The position numbers and the translations under genes were made by a program. A stretch of DNA of 64,000 bases from CAYZFD01 sp964477735 (GTDB taxonomy: Bacteria > Bacteroidota > Bacteroidia > Flavobacteriales > Flavobacteriaceae), in NCBI GenBank assembly GCA_964477735.1, contig CAYZFD010000003.1, positions 1 to 64,000 on the forward strand. The letters run 5' to 3'. Shown here one piece after another: positions 34,476 through 43,777 of the stretch. The notes below the pieces were generated by a model. The model searched no databases. It was not told where the DNA came from and saw only the letters and a program-made list of their open reading frames with translations. Numbering within the stretch: position 1 is the stretch's first letter; each line of letters begins with the position of its first letter.

Positions 34476-36401
34476 CTAGGCTTCGTCCTCCTCCATCTTC
34501 TTTTTAAGATCGGCCAATACATCTAAATCTCCAAGTGTGGAAACTTCAGCATTGTCTGCGCTAGCTTTTTTCTTAGCGGCCTTAACAATCTTTTCCTCTT
34601 CTTCTTTAAAGAGTGCGGTGTGTGAAAGCACAACACGCTTAAAGTCTTTGTTAAATTCAATGACTTTAAACTCGGCACTTTCCCCCTTTTTCAATTTTTT
34701 ACCGTCTTCTTTTTCGAGGTGTCGGGTAGGAACAAAAGCTGTAATGTCTTCGTTAAGCACTATAGTTGCGCCTTTGTCAACGATATCAGAAATTTCAGCA
34801 TTGATCACTGCGCCTTCGGCAAAAGAGTCGGCATATTTGTCCCAAGGATTGTCTTGCGTTTGTTTGTGACCTAAGCTTAATTTACGGCCATCAACATCGA
34901 GTTCAAGCACAACAATGTCAAGTTTATCACCAACAGAAACGAATTCTGAAGGGTGTTTGATTTTCTTAGTCCAAGACAAATCAGAGATATAAATAAGCCC
35001 ATCTATGCCTTCTTCTAGTTCTACAAACACTCCAAAATTGGTGAAGTTTCGAACAGTACCATTGTGTTTTGAGCCCACAGGATATTTAGAGGTAATGTCT
35101 GTCCATGGGTCTGGTGTGAGCTGCTTAATCCCTAAAGAGATTTTGCGCTCATCTCTATCTAGTGCTAGAATCACCACATCGATTTCATCACCGATGTTCA
35201 CAAAGTCTTGAGCAGAACGTAAGTGTGTGGACCATGACATTTCAGAAACGTGAACCAATCCTTCAACGCCATCAGCCACTTCAACAAAGGCACCATAATC
35301 TGCAATAACAGCTACTTTTCCTTTGACTTTGTCCCCTACTTTTAGGTCATCGCTGAGCGCTTCCCATGGATGCTGGCTCAATTGCTTTAAACCAAGTTGA
35401 ATGCGAGATTTATCATCATCAAAATCTAGAATAACAACGTTGAGCGCTTGGTCGAGTTCCAAAATCTCACTTGGGTGGTTGATGCGGTTCCACGAAAGGT
35501 CAGTAATGTGAATCAATCCATCAACACCTCCTAAGTCAACAAAGACACCATAGCTGGTGATATTTTTCACAATACCTTCGAGGACTTGTCCTTTTTCGAG
35601 CTGACCAATGATTTCGCGTTTTTGCTCTTCAATGTCGGCTTCAATGAGTGCCTTGTGAGAAACCACTACGTTTTTGAATTCGTGGTTAATCTTAACCACT
35701 TTGAATTCCATATTTTTTCCAACATATTGGTCATAATCTCTGATTGGTTTCACGTCGATCTGAGATCCTGGAAGGAAGGCTTCGATGCCAAACACATCAA
35801 CGATCATTCCTCCTTTTGTTCTGCATTTCACAAATCCGGTAACCACTTCTTCTTTTTCATGGGCGGCGTTTACACGATCCCAGGCCTTAATGGTTCTGGC
35901 TTTACGATGCGACAACACAAGTTGACCAGATTTATCTTCTTGGATATCAACAATTACTTCGACAACATCCCCCACTTTCAAGTCGGGGTTGTATCGGAAT
36001 TCATTTAAGGAAATAACCCCTTCTGATTTGGCGTTAATGTCTATAATCGCCTCACGATCGGTCATGTGAACCACCACTCCTTTGATGACATCGTCACCGT
36101 GGGTTTCTACAAAGTTTTCCTTTACAAGTGTTTCAAACTCCAACAATTTGTCGTCTTGAACTTGTTCAATGCCTTCTTCATAATTATGCCAATCAAAATT
36201 GGCCAAAAATTCTTCTGCACTTTGCTGACTTGTAACTGTTTCTACCAATTCAACTTCTGTTGATGTTGCTACAGCTTCTTCAGTTGTTTCAGTTGCTTCA
36301 GGTGTGGATGTTTCTTGTGCTTCTACGGTTGGTGTGGGCACAGTTTCTTCAGTAACAGGCGTTACCTCTTCGTTTTGGGGGTTTTTTGTTTCTTCAGCCA
36401 T
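34476..36401 (-). CDS. rpsA: 30S ribosomal protein S1
   Basis: A 641-aa protein with six S1 (OB-fold) RNA-binding repeats, visible as recurring G.V..I..YG.FV.L..G..GL.H.SDLSW patterns (for example near residues 275-350, 360-435 and 445-520). It begins with an unusually long acidic, Thr/Glu/Val-rich, low-complexity extension of about 75 residues before the first repeat and ends with an acidic tail. S1 helps mRNA binding, which matters in Bacteroidota where Shine-Dalgarno pairing is little used. A good promoter (36514-36543) and a 105-nt structured leader precede it. Confidence 0.95.
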   Translation of the reverse strand: MAEETKNPQNEEVTPVTEETVPTPTVEAQETSTPEATETTEEAVATSTEVELVETVTSQQSAEEFLANFDWHNYEEGIEQVQDDKLLEFETLVKENFVETHGDDVIKGVVVHMTDREAIIDINAKSEGVISLNEFRYNPDLKVGDVVEVIVDIQEDKSGQLVLSHRKARTIKAWDRVNAAHEKEEVVTGFVKCRTKGGMIVDVFGIEAFLPGSQIDVKPIRDYDQYVGKNMEFKVVKINHEFKNVVVSHKALIEADIEEQKREIIGQLEKGQVLEGIVKNITSYGVFVDLGGVDGLIHITDLSWNRINHPSEILELDQALNVVILDFDDDKSRIQLGLKQLSQHPWEALSDDLKVGDKVKGKVAVIADYGAFVEVADGVEGLVHVSEMSWSTHLRSAQDFVNIGDEIDVVILALDRDERKISLGIKQLTPDPWTDITSKYPVGSKHNGTVRNFTNFGVFVELEEGIDGLIYISDLSWTKKIKHPSEFVSVGDKLDIVVLELDVDGRKLSLGHKQTQDNPWDKYADSFAEGAVINAEISDIVDKGATIVLNEDITAFVPTRHLEKEDGKKLKKGESAEFKVIEFNKDFKRVVLSHTALFKEEEEKIVKAAKKKASADNAEVSTLGDLDVLADLKKKMEEDEA

Positions 36402-36477
36402 GCTGAGTTTGTTTTGTATTCAATGGTCATTTGGAGAACTTCATCGACATGCCATTGAAGGGTTTGATTATAACATA

Positions 36478-36511
36478 CCTTAAGCTGTTCTCCTAAGTCT
36501 GGCTTAAGGAG
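36478..36511 (-). promoter_or_regulatory. Structured rpsA leader with two alternative hairpins
   Basis: On the transcribed strand the first bases of the leader (36511-36502) can pair in two ways. Hairpin A pairs 36511-36503 with 36497-36490 (CTCCTTAAG with CTTAGGAG, one bulged base, 5-nt loop). Hairpin B pairs 36509-36502 with 36485-36478 (CCTTAAGC with GCTTAAGG, 8 perfect pairs). Both use the same 5' arm, so they exclude each other. The rpsA ATG is about 75 nt further on. Confidence 0.5.
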
Positions 36512-36513
36512 CG

Positions 36514-36543
36514 CAAAAGTACACTTTCTTCATCATTTAGCAA
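36514..36543 (-). promoter_or_regulatory. Promoter of rpsA (-33 TTG, -7 TACTTTTG)
   Basis: The minus strand has TTG (36543-36541), a 19-base spacer and TACTTTTG (36521-36514), a full match to the Bacteroidota promoter pattern. The predicted start lies just before the alternative hairpins. Confidence 0.68.
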
Positions 36544-36747
36544 ATTTTAAACACAGAAAATCAATGTGTTATTTTAACAACCAAGAAGTATTACCAAAAA
36601 AAATGATTTTAAATCCTAAATCTAGTTATTATACATATCATTCGTCAATAAACATTAAACATTTGTCGAATTTTTGAGGAAACACTTAAATGAAGTGATG
36701 CATCCGATGTCAATTCTTTATAGCTTGCGTGAAAAACCTAATAAATC

Positions 36748-37128
36748 ATGAATGTAAAAGCCAAATATCAATCTGTTTTAGCGCTCGGAGAGCAACTTCA
36801 AGTTAAACAAGGACATGTTGAAGAAAAAGAAGGGGTGCTCATTTTAAAAGGCATCGCAAAATCACCCTATGAAAAAAACATCCTGTGGGACGAGATCAAA
36901 AGAGTTGGTGGACAAAAACCCGCTGATATCAAGGCAGACATACGTGTTGAAAATGACAGTGTTTATCACTTTCACACTGTTTTGAAAGGGGAAACTTTAG
37001 GCAAGATTGCGCAACACTATTTTGGAAAAGCTTCGAAATACAAAGAAATTTTTGCAGCCAATAGAGATATTCTAAACAATCCAGACCTCATTAAACCAGG
37101 TCAGGTGCTCATCATTCCAAATTTATAG
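36748..37128 (+). CDS. BON/LysM protein resembling the potassium-binding protein Kbp (YgaU)
   Basis: A 126-aa soluble protein with an N-terminal BON-like region (about 1-70, with VEEKEGVLILKGIA) and a C-terminal LysM domain (about 73-125, HTVLKGETLGKIAQHYFGKASKY in parts, ending PGQVLIIPNL). Domain order and size match E. coli Kbp/YgaU, a cytoplasmic K+-binding protein. There is no signal peptide, so cell-wall binding by the LysM domain is unlikely. It is monocistronic and convergent with cmk (74-bp gap). Confidence 0.82.
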   Translation: MNVKAKYQSVLALGEQLQVKQGHVEEKEGVLILKGIAKSPYEKNILWDEIKRVGGQKPADIKADIRVENDSVYHFHTVLKGETLGKIAQHYFGKASKYKEIFAANRDILNNPDLIKPGQVLIIPNL

Positions 37129-37202
37129 GCATTTGATGTATTTTTTATAAACATAATTCAATGAACTGCAAGCACTTTGTGTTTCCGCGCACATAGTTTT
37201 TT

Positions 37203-37892
37203 TTAGGAGTTTAGAGCTGAAGTAGCCAATTTCATCACTTGATTCACCAACGCTTCTTCGGTTAAATTTTCAGTATTGATTTCAATAGCGTTTTTTGCTT
37301 TAACCAATGGTGAATCTTTTCGAGTAGAATCTATTTGATCTCGAGCCTGAATATTTTCTAAAACTTCGTCGAAGGATACCGAAATCCCCTTGTTTTGCAA
37401 TTCTTCAAACCTTCTTTTGGCGCGTATATTGGCCGCGCAAGTTAGAAAAAGTTTGAGTTCGGCATTTGGAAAAACAACTGTCCCAATGTCACGTCCGTCC
37501 ATCACAACGCCTTTGTTTTGACCAAATTGGTGTTGGAGTGCCACCATAGCTTTTCTAATTTCAGGAACGGCAGCAACCTGACTCACTGCGTTAGAAACTT
37601 CCATAGATCGAATTTGATCTTCAACAGGAAATCCATTCAGCCAAATGGTTTGTTGACCAGTGACTTCATCAACTTGAAAGCTTAATTGAATGTTGGACAG
37701 TGCTCGAATCAAAGCCTCTTTGTCGAAGGCATTTTCATTGATCATATTGTTTTGTTGTGCATAAAGGGTTACAGCACGATACATGGCGCCCGAATCTATG
37801 TAGATATACTGAAGTTTTTTAGCAATACTTTTGGCCAAAGTGCTCTTCCCAGTAGAGGAAGTTCCGTCGATAGCAATGTTTATTTTATGCAT
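37203..37892 (-). CDS. cmk: Cytidylate kinase
   Basis: This 229-aa P-loop kinase phosphorylates CMP and dCMP. Motifs: IDGTSSTGKST (P-loop, about 8-18), YIDSGAMYRAVT (about 31-42), MDGRDIGTVVFPNA and the lid arginines RAKRRFEEL. Its ATG overlaps the porQ stop by one base (TAATG), so it is translationally coupled to the secretion gene. Confidence 0.95.
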   Translation of the reverse strand: MHKINIAIDGTSSTGKSTLAKSIAKKLQYIYIDSGAMYRAVTLYAQQNNMINENAFDKEALIRALSNIQLSFQVDEVTGQQTIWLNGFPVEDQIRSMEVSNAVSQVAAVPEIRKAMVALQHQFGQNKGVVMDGRDIGTVVFPNAELKLFLTCAANIRAKRRFEELQNKGISVSFDEVLENIQARDQIDSTRKDSPLVKAKNAIEINTENLTEEALVNQVMKLATSALNS

Positions 37893-38923
37893 TAAAAATA
37901 AATGTTAGTCCCAAAAAAACTACTATTCCCAGCGGCCGTGTATCGAGCGTGACTAAATTGAAATTTAAATCGGTTAAATTTCATAGCCACTCCAAAACTG
38001 AGTCCCGAAAAATTTCTAAGTTCTAAAATACGCAATTCTTCGCCACGAAGAAAATTATAACCCAACTGAATTGAAAAAGGTCTATCGGGAAACAATTCAG
38101 CAGCCAACAACAAGTGACGTGACAATTCTTTTATGAAAGAAGGAGAAGTATTGGTATAGCTCCCATCTAAATTTTGAGATTCGCGATCTGGAATTGAAAA
38201 AGCTAAATTCCAATTTTGAAGCTGTTGCAGTGTAAGATGCCAACGCAGCGGAAGATATTGAAGCTGCTGAGAAACCCCCAAATGCACGGCCAAAGGAAGT
38301 TTTTCTCGAACACCGTCATAAGTGCTGATTTGGGTGCCTAAATTTCGAACAACCAAACTCAATTCTATTTCGTTGACCTCATCACGATAATAAACCCCCA
38401 AATCAGTTGCCATTCCCATCGATTGATAGCTTTCTAACTTCGACGAAATCAGTTTCATGGAAGCACCCACAAACCACCTTGTCCAAGGAATATTAAAAGC
38501 AAAGGCTGCGGAGAGAGCCACTTCATTTCCTGTGAAATCACCCATGGGGTTCCCCCACTCGTCTCGACCATCAAAAGTGCCATAATCAATGTATTGAGCA
38601 CCAAAATGAATGGCCTTAAAGTTTCTATCCCAAGTGAGCACATAACTCGCTGACCCCCAGTTTATGCCGTTGAAATATGGAGCATAGTTTAGAGCCAACT
38701 GCCGACCCATATCTGGGTGAATGGCAGCAGGATTCACAAAGCCATTGTTGGCATCACTGTCGTAGAGTGTGGCAATCACACCTCCCAATGCTGCTTGCCT
38801 TGGACTGCTTGGCAAACTGAGGAATTTGTAAGTGTGTTCACCTCCTAACTGTGCAAACAATAAAGGTTGACAGAAAAGCAATACGGTCGTTAAAAAAACT
38901 TGCTGTCGCTTCATAGATTTCAT
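37892..38923 (-). CDS. porQ: Type IX secretion system protein PorQ
   Basis: A 343-aa outer-membrane beta-barrel protein of the PorV/FadL-like superfamily. It has a signal peptide (ending LLFAQ) and the PorQ-type opening GGEHTYKFLSLPSSPRQAALGG, read here in parts. PorQ works with PorU, PorV and PorZ in the attachment complex that processes T9SS cargo at the cell surface. ATG 38923 or the ATG nine bases downstream are both possible. It lies between lon (39-bp gap) and cmk. Confidence 0.88.
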   Translation of the reverse strand: MKSMKRQQVFLTTVLLFCQPLLFAQLGGEHTYKFLSLPSSPRQAALGGVIATLYDSDANNGFVNPAAIHPDMGRQLALNYAPYFNGINWGSASYVLTWDRNFKAIHFGAQYIDYGTFDGRDEWGNPMGDFTGNEVALSAAFAFNIPWTRWFVGASMKLISSKLESYQSMGMATDLGVYYRDEVNEIELSLVVRNLGTQISTYDGVREKLPLAVHLGVSQQLQYLPLRWHLTLQQLQNWNLAFSIPDRESQNLDGSYTNTSPSFIKELSRHLLLAAELFPDRPFSIQLGYNFLRGEELRILELRNFSGLSFGVAMKFNRFKFQFSHARYTAAGNSSFFGTNIYF

Positions 38924-38962
38924 AAACCAAACGGACACACAATCCATTTAGTGTTAATAAGC

Positions 38963-41410
38963 CTAAATTGTTTTGGCATTTTTGGCTTTCTGAGCAGTAA
39001 TGGCGATTTCTAAAACTTCCTCCATTGTTTTTACAAAATGAAATTTAAGTCCTTTTAGATAATGCGGCTTGATTTCATGAATGTCCTTTTTGTTTTCTTC
39101 ACTTAAAATCACCTCTTTAATATTGGCTCGTTTGGCCGCTAATATTTTTTCCTTAATGCCGCCCACAGGGAGCACTTTTCCTCTAAGCGTAATTTCACCA
39201 GTCATCGCCAAATGTTTTTTGACCCGCTTTTGGGTGTAGAGCGAAACCAAAGAGGTGAGCATCGTAATTCCTGCACTTGGGCCGTCCTTGGGGGTGGCAC
39301 CTTCCGGAACGTGAATATGAGTATTATAATGCTCAAAAACAGCATTTGGGATATTAAGTTTTTGAGCATGTGACTTGATGTATTCCAACGCAATTGTGGC
39401 GGATTCTTTCATCACTTTACCTAAATTTCCTGTGATGCTCAGCCCTCCTTTTCCCTGTGACAAAGATGATTCAATAAAGAGTATATCGCCACCAACTCGC
39501 GTCCAAGCCAAACCTGTAACCACGCCAGCCACCTCATTGTTTTCATAGCGATCACGCATGCGTGCGGGACCTAAAATTTCGTGTAGATGTTTGGGTTGAA
39601 TAAGCTTTTCATAGGGTTCTTCCATGGCTATACACTTGGCTGCATAGCGAACAATTTTAGCAATATTCTTCTCCAAACCACGAACTCCAGACTCGCGCGT
39701 GTAGCCCTCAACCACATTTGAAAGGGCTGATTTGTGTATCTTCAAGGCATTTTTTTCCAAACCGTGATCTTTCAATTGCTTGGGAAGCAAATGCTTACTG
39801 GCAATTTGAACTTTTTCTTGTAAAGTATAACCCGAAACATCTATAATTTCCATTCGGTCTAAAAGTGGTGCTTGAATGGTGCTGAGACTGTTTGCAGTGG
39901 CAATAAACATAACCTTTGAAAGGTCATAGCCCATCTCTAAGAAGTTGTCGTAAAAAGCAGTATTTTGCTCAGGATCGAGCACTTCTAACATTGCTGATGA
40001 AGGATCTCCTTGATTGGCCACCGAAAGCTTGTCGATTTCATCCAATACAAAAACAGGATTAGAAGTACCCGCTTTTTTTAAGCTTTGAATAATTCTACCA
40101 GGCATGGCACCAATGTAGGTTTTGCGATGTCCCCTAATTTCAGACTCATCACGCAAGCCTCCCAAAGAAACCCTTACATACTCTCGACCCAAAGCTTCTG
40201 CTATAGATTTTCCTAAAGAAGTTTTTCCAACTCCAGGAGGGCCATAGAGACAAAGTATAGGCGATTTCATATCGTTTCTTAACTTGAGAACTGCCATATG
40301 TTCTATGATGCGTTTCTTTACATCGTCTAAACCATAATGATCGCGATCTAGGATTCGTTGGGCTTTTCTTAAATCAAACTTATCTGTAGAATAATTGCCC
40401 CAAGGAAGCTCTAAAATAAGGTCTAAGTAGTTACGCTGCACCGAGTATTCAGCCACTTGAGGGTTCATGCGCTGCAACTTGGACAGTTCTTTTTCGAATT
40501 GTTTTTTTACTTCTTTAGACCAATTCTTTTTTAGGGCACGAGCTTTCATTTCTTCCACCTCTTCTTCATACGAAACCCCACCAAGCTCTTCCTGAATGGT
40601 TTTCATTTGCTGGTGCAAGAAATATTCTCTTTGTTGCTGGTCTAGATCAAAGCGAACCTTAGATTGAATGTCATTTTTAAGTGATAGTTTTTGTAACTCA
40701 ACATTCATTTTTTCTAAGCATTTCAATGCCCGCTCCTTGATGCTATCTTTTTCTAAAATTTGTTGTTTTTCGGTAACATTCAGATTCATGTTGGCCGAGA
40801 CAAAATTCACCAAAAAAGTGTCGCTTTGAATGTTTTTAATGGCAAATGAAGCTTCACTAGGAATATGAGGTGTTTCCTCAATGATCTGTAATGCCAATTC
40901 TTTGATTGAATCAATGATGGCCTTAAACTCTTCTGTCTTTTCTTCAGATCGATCATCGGACAATTCTGAGACTTCTGCCTTTAGGAATGGCTCCTCTTGA
41001 ACAAAGTTATGAATGGAAAACCGCTTTTTACCCTGTATGATCACGGTTGTGTTTCCGTCGGGCATTTTAAGTATGCGAAGAATTCGAGCCACAGTCCCAA
41101 TCTTGTTAAGATCGTTGGTTTCAGGGTCGAGAGTGCCGCTGTCTTTCTGAGAAACAACCCCTATGAGCTTATCGCTTTTATTGGCCTCTTTAATCAGTCT
41201 AATGGATTTTTCTCTTGTGGCAGTAATCGGAATTACAACCCCTGGAAACAATACTGTGTTTCTAAGTGGAAGAATCGGTAATATGTTAGGAACAGGCTCT
41301 TTCGAAATCGCTTCTTCATCATCAGAGGTCATTAAGGGAATAAAATCTGCATCCTCCTCAAACTCCTGAAGTGACAAGCTGTCAAGATTAATAATTTTAG
41401 ATCTTGCCAT
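38963..41410 (-). CDS. lon: ATP-dependent protease La
   Basis: An 815-aa LonA protease. The N-terminal substrate-binding domain begins ILPILPLRNTVLFPGVVIPI, the AAA+ module has Walker A GPPGVGKTS and Walker B VFVLDEIDK, and the C-terminal proteolytic domain has the catalytic serine in PKDGPSAGIT and lysine in GGIKEKILAAKR. It degrades misfolded and regulatory proteins in the cytoplasm. ATG 41410 (MARSKIINLD) is the start. It is first of lon-porQ-cmk. A palindrome is present 140 bp upstream in the divergent region. Confidence 0.97.
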   Translation of the reverse strand: MARSKIINLDSLSLQEFEEDADFIPLMTSDDEEAISKEPVPNILPILPLRNTVLFPGVVIPITATREKSIRLIKEANKSDKLIGVVSQKDSGTLDPETNDLNKIGTVARILRILKMPDGNTTVIIQGKKRFSIHNFVQEEPFLKAEVSELSDDRSEEKTEEFKAIIDSIKELALQIIEETPHIPSEASFAIKNIQSDTFLVNFVSANMNLNVTEKQQILEKDSIKERALKCLEKMNVELQKLSLKNDIQSKVRFDLDQQQREYFLHQQMKTIQEELGGVSYEEEVEEMKARALKKNWSKEVKKQFEKELSKLQRMNPQVAEYSVQRNYLDLILELPWGNYSTDKFDLRKAQRILDRDHYGLDDVKKRIIEHMAVLKLRNDMKSPILCLYGPPGVGKTSLGKSIAEALGREYVRVSLGGLRDESEIRGHRKTYIGAMPGRIIQSLKKAGTSNPVFVLDEIDKLSVANQGDPSSAMLEVLDPEQNTAFYDNFLEMGYDLSKVMFIATANSLSTIQAPLLDRMEIIDVSGYTLQEKVQIASKHLLPKQLKDHGLEKNALKIHKSALSNVVEGYTRESGVRGLEKNIAKIVRYAAKCIAMEEPYEKLIQPKHLHEILGPARMRDRYENNEVAGVVTGLAWTRVGGDILFIESSLSQGKGGLSITGNLGKVMKESATIALEYIKSHAQKLNIPNAVFEHYNTHIHVPEGATPKDGPSAGITMLTSLVSLYTQKRVKKHLAMTGEITLRGKVLPVGGIKEKILAAKRANIKEVILSEENKKDIHEIKPHYLKGLKFHFVKTMEEVLEIAITAQKAKNAKTI

Positions 41411-41549
41411 AATGTTTATATGCCAATCTGTCAGTTGTTTAGACAAAATATTGGACTTTTTTGTGTTTATTGTTCTGCAATAAGTGTTAATAACTGATAT
41501 AATCCCAGCATAATACACGCTTTTCAACGTTGTGTTTCAATTTTTGTGC

Positions 41550-41570
41550 CACATCATCCAAACTGATGTG
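41550..41570. promoter_or_regulatory. Inverted repeat in the lon / DUF2807 divergent region
   Basis: CACATCA (41550-41556) and TGATGTG (41564-41570) are perfect 7-bp arms around seven bases. It lies between the two divergent starts (41410 and 41623), a normal place for an operator. Confidence 0.35.
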
Positions 41571-41622
41571 TAACATTTTCGCTTGATTCACGTTATAAAT
41601 TTTAAACTATATCTTATTGATC

Positions 41623-42405
41623 ATGAAAAATCAGCTATTTATTTTCATTATTCTCTTTCAATTTTCTAGTTCAGGCCAATATGGTTGGAAAATCATAAAA
41701 GGCAACGGAGTATCTTCTGAAGAAACGCGTTCAACTTCAACCTATGAAAGTGTAAAGGTGTCAGGATCCATAGATGTTAAATTCATTGAAGGTGCGGAGG
41801 GGAATATTTTGGTAGAAGCAGAAGAAAACTTACTTCAATTTATAGAAACCTCTGTACAAAAAGGAAAGCTCATTATTTGCGCAGAAAAGGGCAAGAACCT
41901 TCGAAGTTCTCGAGGACAAAACATTGTCATTACAGTTCCTATCGAAGAAATTAATGCAGTGTCTTTAGGTGGATCTGGGAGTATTCGTGGCAGCAACACG
42001 CTGAAAACAGCGTCTTTTGATGTTAGTTTGGCAGGGTCTGGTGATATTGAGCTCAATGTGGAGAGCAATCATGTTCAGGCTAGTGTAGCTGGATCTGGCG
42101 ACCTTTCAATAACTGGAACTGCTAATACTTGGGAAACAAGTATAGCTGGCTCTGGCGATATTAACTTAAGGGGTTTAGGCAAAACACTAGATGTTTCAAT
42201 TGCCGGATCTGGTGATTTAGAAGCTCAAAACCTGGAGACTACTAACGTTAACATTTCAATTTCTGGATCTGGAGATGCTAAAATCAACTGTGACGGTGGG
42301 GAACTCAACGTCAATACTGTGGGCTCGGGGGATGTTTATTTTCTGGGGAACCCAAAACATAAAAATATTCGAAACATTGGATCAGGAAAGACCAAAGCAC
42401 TATAA
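41623..42405 (+). CDS. Secreted DUF2807 (head-GIN-type) beta-solenoid protein
   Basis: A 260-aa protein with a signal peptide (about 1-18) and a right-handed beta-solenoid of the putative auto-transporter adhesin head-GIN / DUF2807 type. Six GSGD-containing turns occur at about 20-25-residue spacing (AGSGDIEL, AGSGDLSI, AGSGDINL, AGSGDLEA, SGSGDAKI, GSGDVYF). DUF2807 proteins are common in Bacteroidota and are thought to be envelope or surface proteins; the ligand is unknown. ATG 41623 is preferred to a TTG two codons upstream. Its stop is 1 bp from that of the convergent transporter. Confidence 0.83.
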   Translation: MKNQLFIFIILFQFSSSGQYGWKIIKGNGVSSEETRSTSTYESVKVSGSIDVKFIEGAEGNILVEAEENLLQFIETSVQKGKLIICAEKGKNLRSSRGQNIVITVPIEEINAVSLGGSGSIRGSNTLKTASFDVSLAGSGDIELNVESNHVQASVAGSGDLSITGTANTWETSIAGSGDINLRGLGKTLDVSIAGSGDLEAQNLETTNVNISISGSGDAKINCDGGELNVNTVGSGDVYFLGNPKHKNIRNIGSGKTKAL

Positions 42406-42406
42406 T

Positions 42407-43726
42407 TTAACCCTGCCTTTTTTCGAAACGATAAAGTCTTCTTAATAAGAGCGCGCCGACCACAAAAAAGAGTACAAAAAAGAGTATAGAATTTCGCATA
42501 CTTCCTGTAATTTGGTCTATGGTTCCATAGAGCAACATGCCGATGATTATAGCCACTTTTTCTGCAACATCATAGAAACTAAAAAATGATGTGGTATCCT
42601 GTGTGGGTGGTAAAAGTTTAGAATAGGTAGATCGAGAGAGTGCTTGTAGTCCGCCCATCACCATCCCCACCATGCCGGCCGCAATATAAAATTCTGATGG
42701 CGTGTAAATTAGGAAAGCATAAACACAAAGTCCAGCCCAAATAAAATTTAGAACAATGAGTGTGGGCAAATTTCCAAATTTTTGAGAGGCCTTGGCTGTG
42801 AGCAAAGCTCCCACAATGGCCACCAGTTGAATCAAGAGAATGCTGATTATGAGACCCATTGTCTTGGATTCTGGGTTTGCCCATTGAATTTCTTGCTCGC
42901 CAAAATATGCGGCAACCAGCATCACTGTTTGCAACGCCATGCTGTAAACAAAAAAAGCACCTAAATAACGTTTTAATTTTGGGGCTTGTTTCAGCAATCG
43001 CCACACACTTCTAAGCTCCTTATAGCCATTAAAGAAAACATCTCTAGTGACTTTACCTGACTTCACACCAGGTGGGAGGTGGTAAAAAGCATATTGGCTA
43101 AACAAAGCCCACCAGACACCCACGCCAATGAAAGCGTAGCGCATTGCCCTAAGCGGAGCGTCATCCCCCACCATGCCCACTAATGAAGGGTTGGTGATGA
43201 TGGCCAAATTACCAATCAACAAAAGAACGCTGCCTAAATAGCCTAAAGAAAATCCCATCGCACTCACACGATCTTGTTGCTCTTCAAAAGCAATGTCAGG
43301 CAAATAGGAATTGTAATAAACCAAGCTAGACCAAAAACCTATTAGAGCAACGAAATAAAAAAACAAACCTGTGTAAATAGATTCTAATTGAAACCAGTAT
43401 AAGCCAACACAAGCTAAAGCACCCAAATAACAATAAAACTGCATAAAGCGTTTTTTGTTTCCCACATAATCAGCGATTCCTGAGAGGATGGGTGACGAAA
43501 GAACCACAACAATAAAGGCCAAAGCAGTCACAAAACTAATGAGTGCGGTGCTTTTAATTTGTGTGCCAAAAAGATCTAAATAGCGTTGGTCGCCACAAAT
43601 GGCCCCATAATATATTGGGAAAACTGCCGAAGAAATTACTAAGGGATATACTGAGTTGGCCCAGTCGTAGGATGCCCAAGCATTTAAAAGTTTCTTACTT
43701 CCTTTGGGGGCATATGAACGTTCCAT
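42407..43726 (-). CDS. MFS transporter, UMF1/Atg22-like
   Basis: A 439-aa polytopic membrane protein with about 12 predicted helices, beginning NAWASYDWANSVYPLVISS, the signature of the UMF1/Atg22-like branch. Eukaryotic Atg22 exports amino acids from vacuoles; bacterial substrates are unknown. A SRSTYSKLLP loop before the last helices is also characteristic. It is transcribed alone, with 51 bp between its start and the M48 gene's stop. Confidence 0.85.
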   Translation of the reverse strand: MERSYAPKGSKKLLNAWASYDWANSVYPLVISSAVFPIYYGAICGDQRYLDLFGTQIKSTALISFVTALAFIVVVLSSPILSGIADYVGNKKRFMQFYCYLGALACVGLYWFQLESIYTGLFFYFVALIGFWSSLVYYNSYLPDIAFEEQQDRVSAMGFSLGYLGSVLLLIGNLAIITNPSLVGMVGDDAPLRAMRYAFIGVGVWWALFSQYAFYHLPPGVKSGKVTRDVFFNGYKELRSVWRLLKQAPKLKRYLGAFFVYSMALQTVMLVAAYFGEQEIQWANPESKTMGLIISILLIQLVAIVGALLTAKASQKFGNLPTLIVLNFIWAGLCVYAFLIYTPSEFYIAAGMVGMVMGGLQALSRSTYSKLLPPTQDTTSFFSFYDVAEKVAIIIGMLLYGTIDQITGSMRNSILFFVLFFVVGALLLRRLYRFEKRQG

Positions 43727-43777
43727 AGACCATTAATTTGAATAGCCTAAATGTAAACATTTTAAACTTAATAAAGC

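Larger units (their letters stand above)
36402..36747. other. Divergent intergenic region between rpsA and the LysM gene
   Basis: 346 bp with no coding frame worth reporting. The left third is the rpsA leader and promoter. A small inverted repeat AACACA/TGTGTT lies at 36550-36570. The right half, toward the LysM gene, is AT-rich, with no clear -7 element that I trust. Confidence 0.6.

Noticed and set aside
37180..37206. Hairpin plus T-run between the LysM gene and cmk as a terminator
   Set aside because: The stem is only four pairs (TGTG/CACA) with an 8-base loop; too weak to call.
41900..42340. Repeated GGATCTGG-like DNA as a mobile or CRISPR-type repeat
   Set aside because: The repeats are in frame and encode the GSGD solenoid turns; they are coding repeats only.
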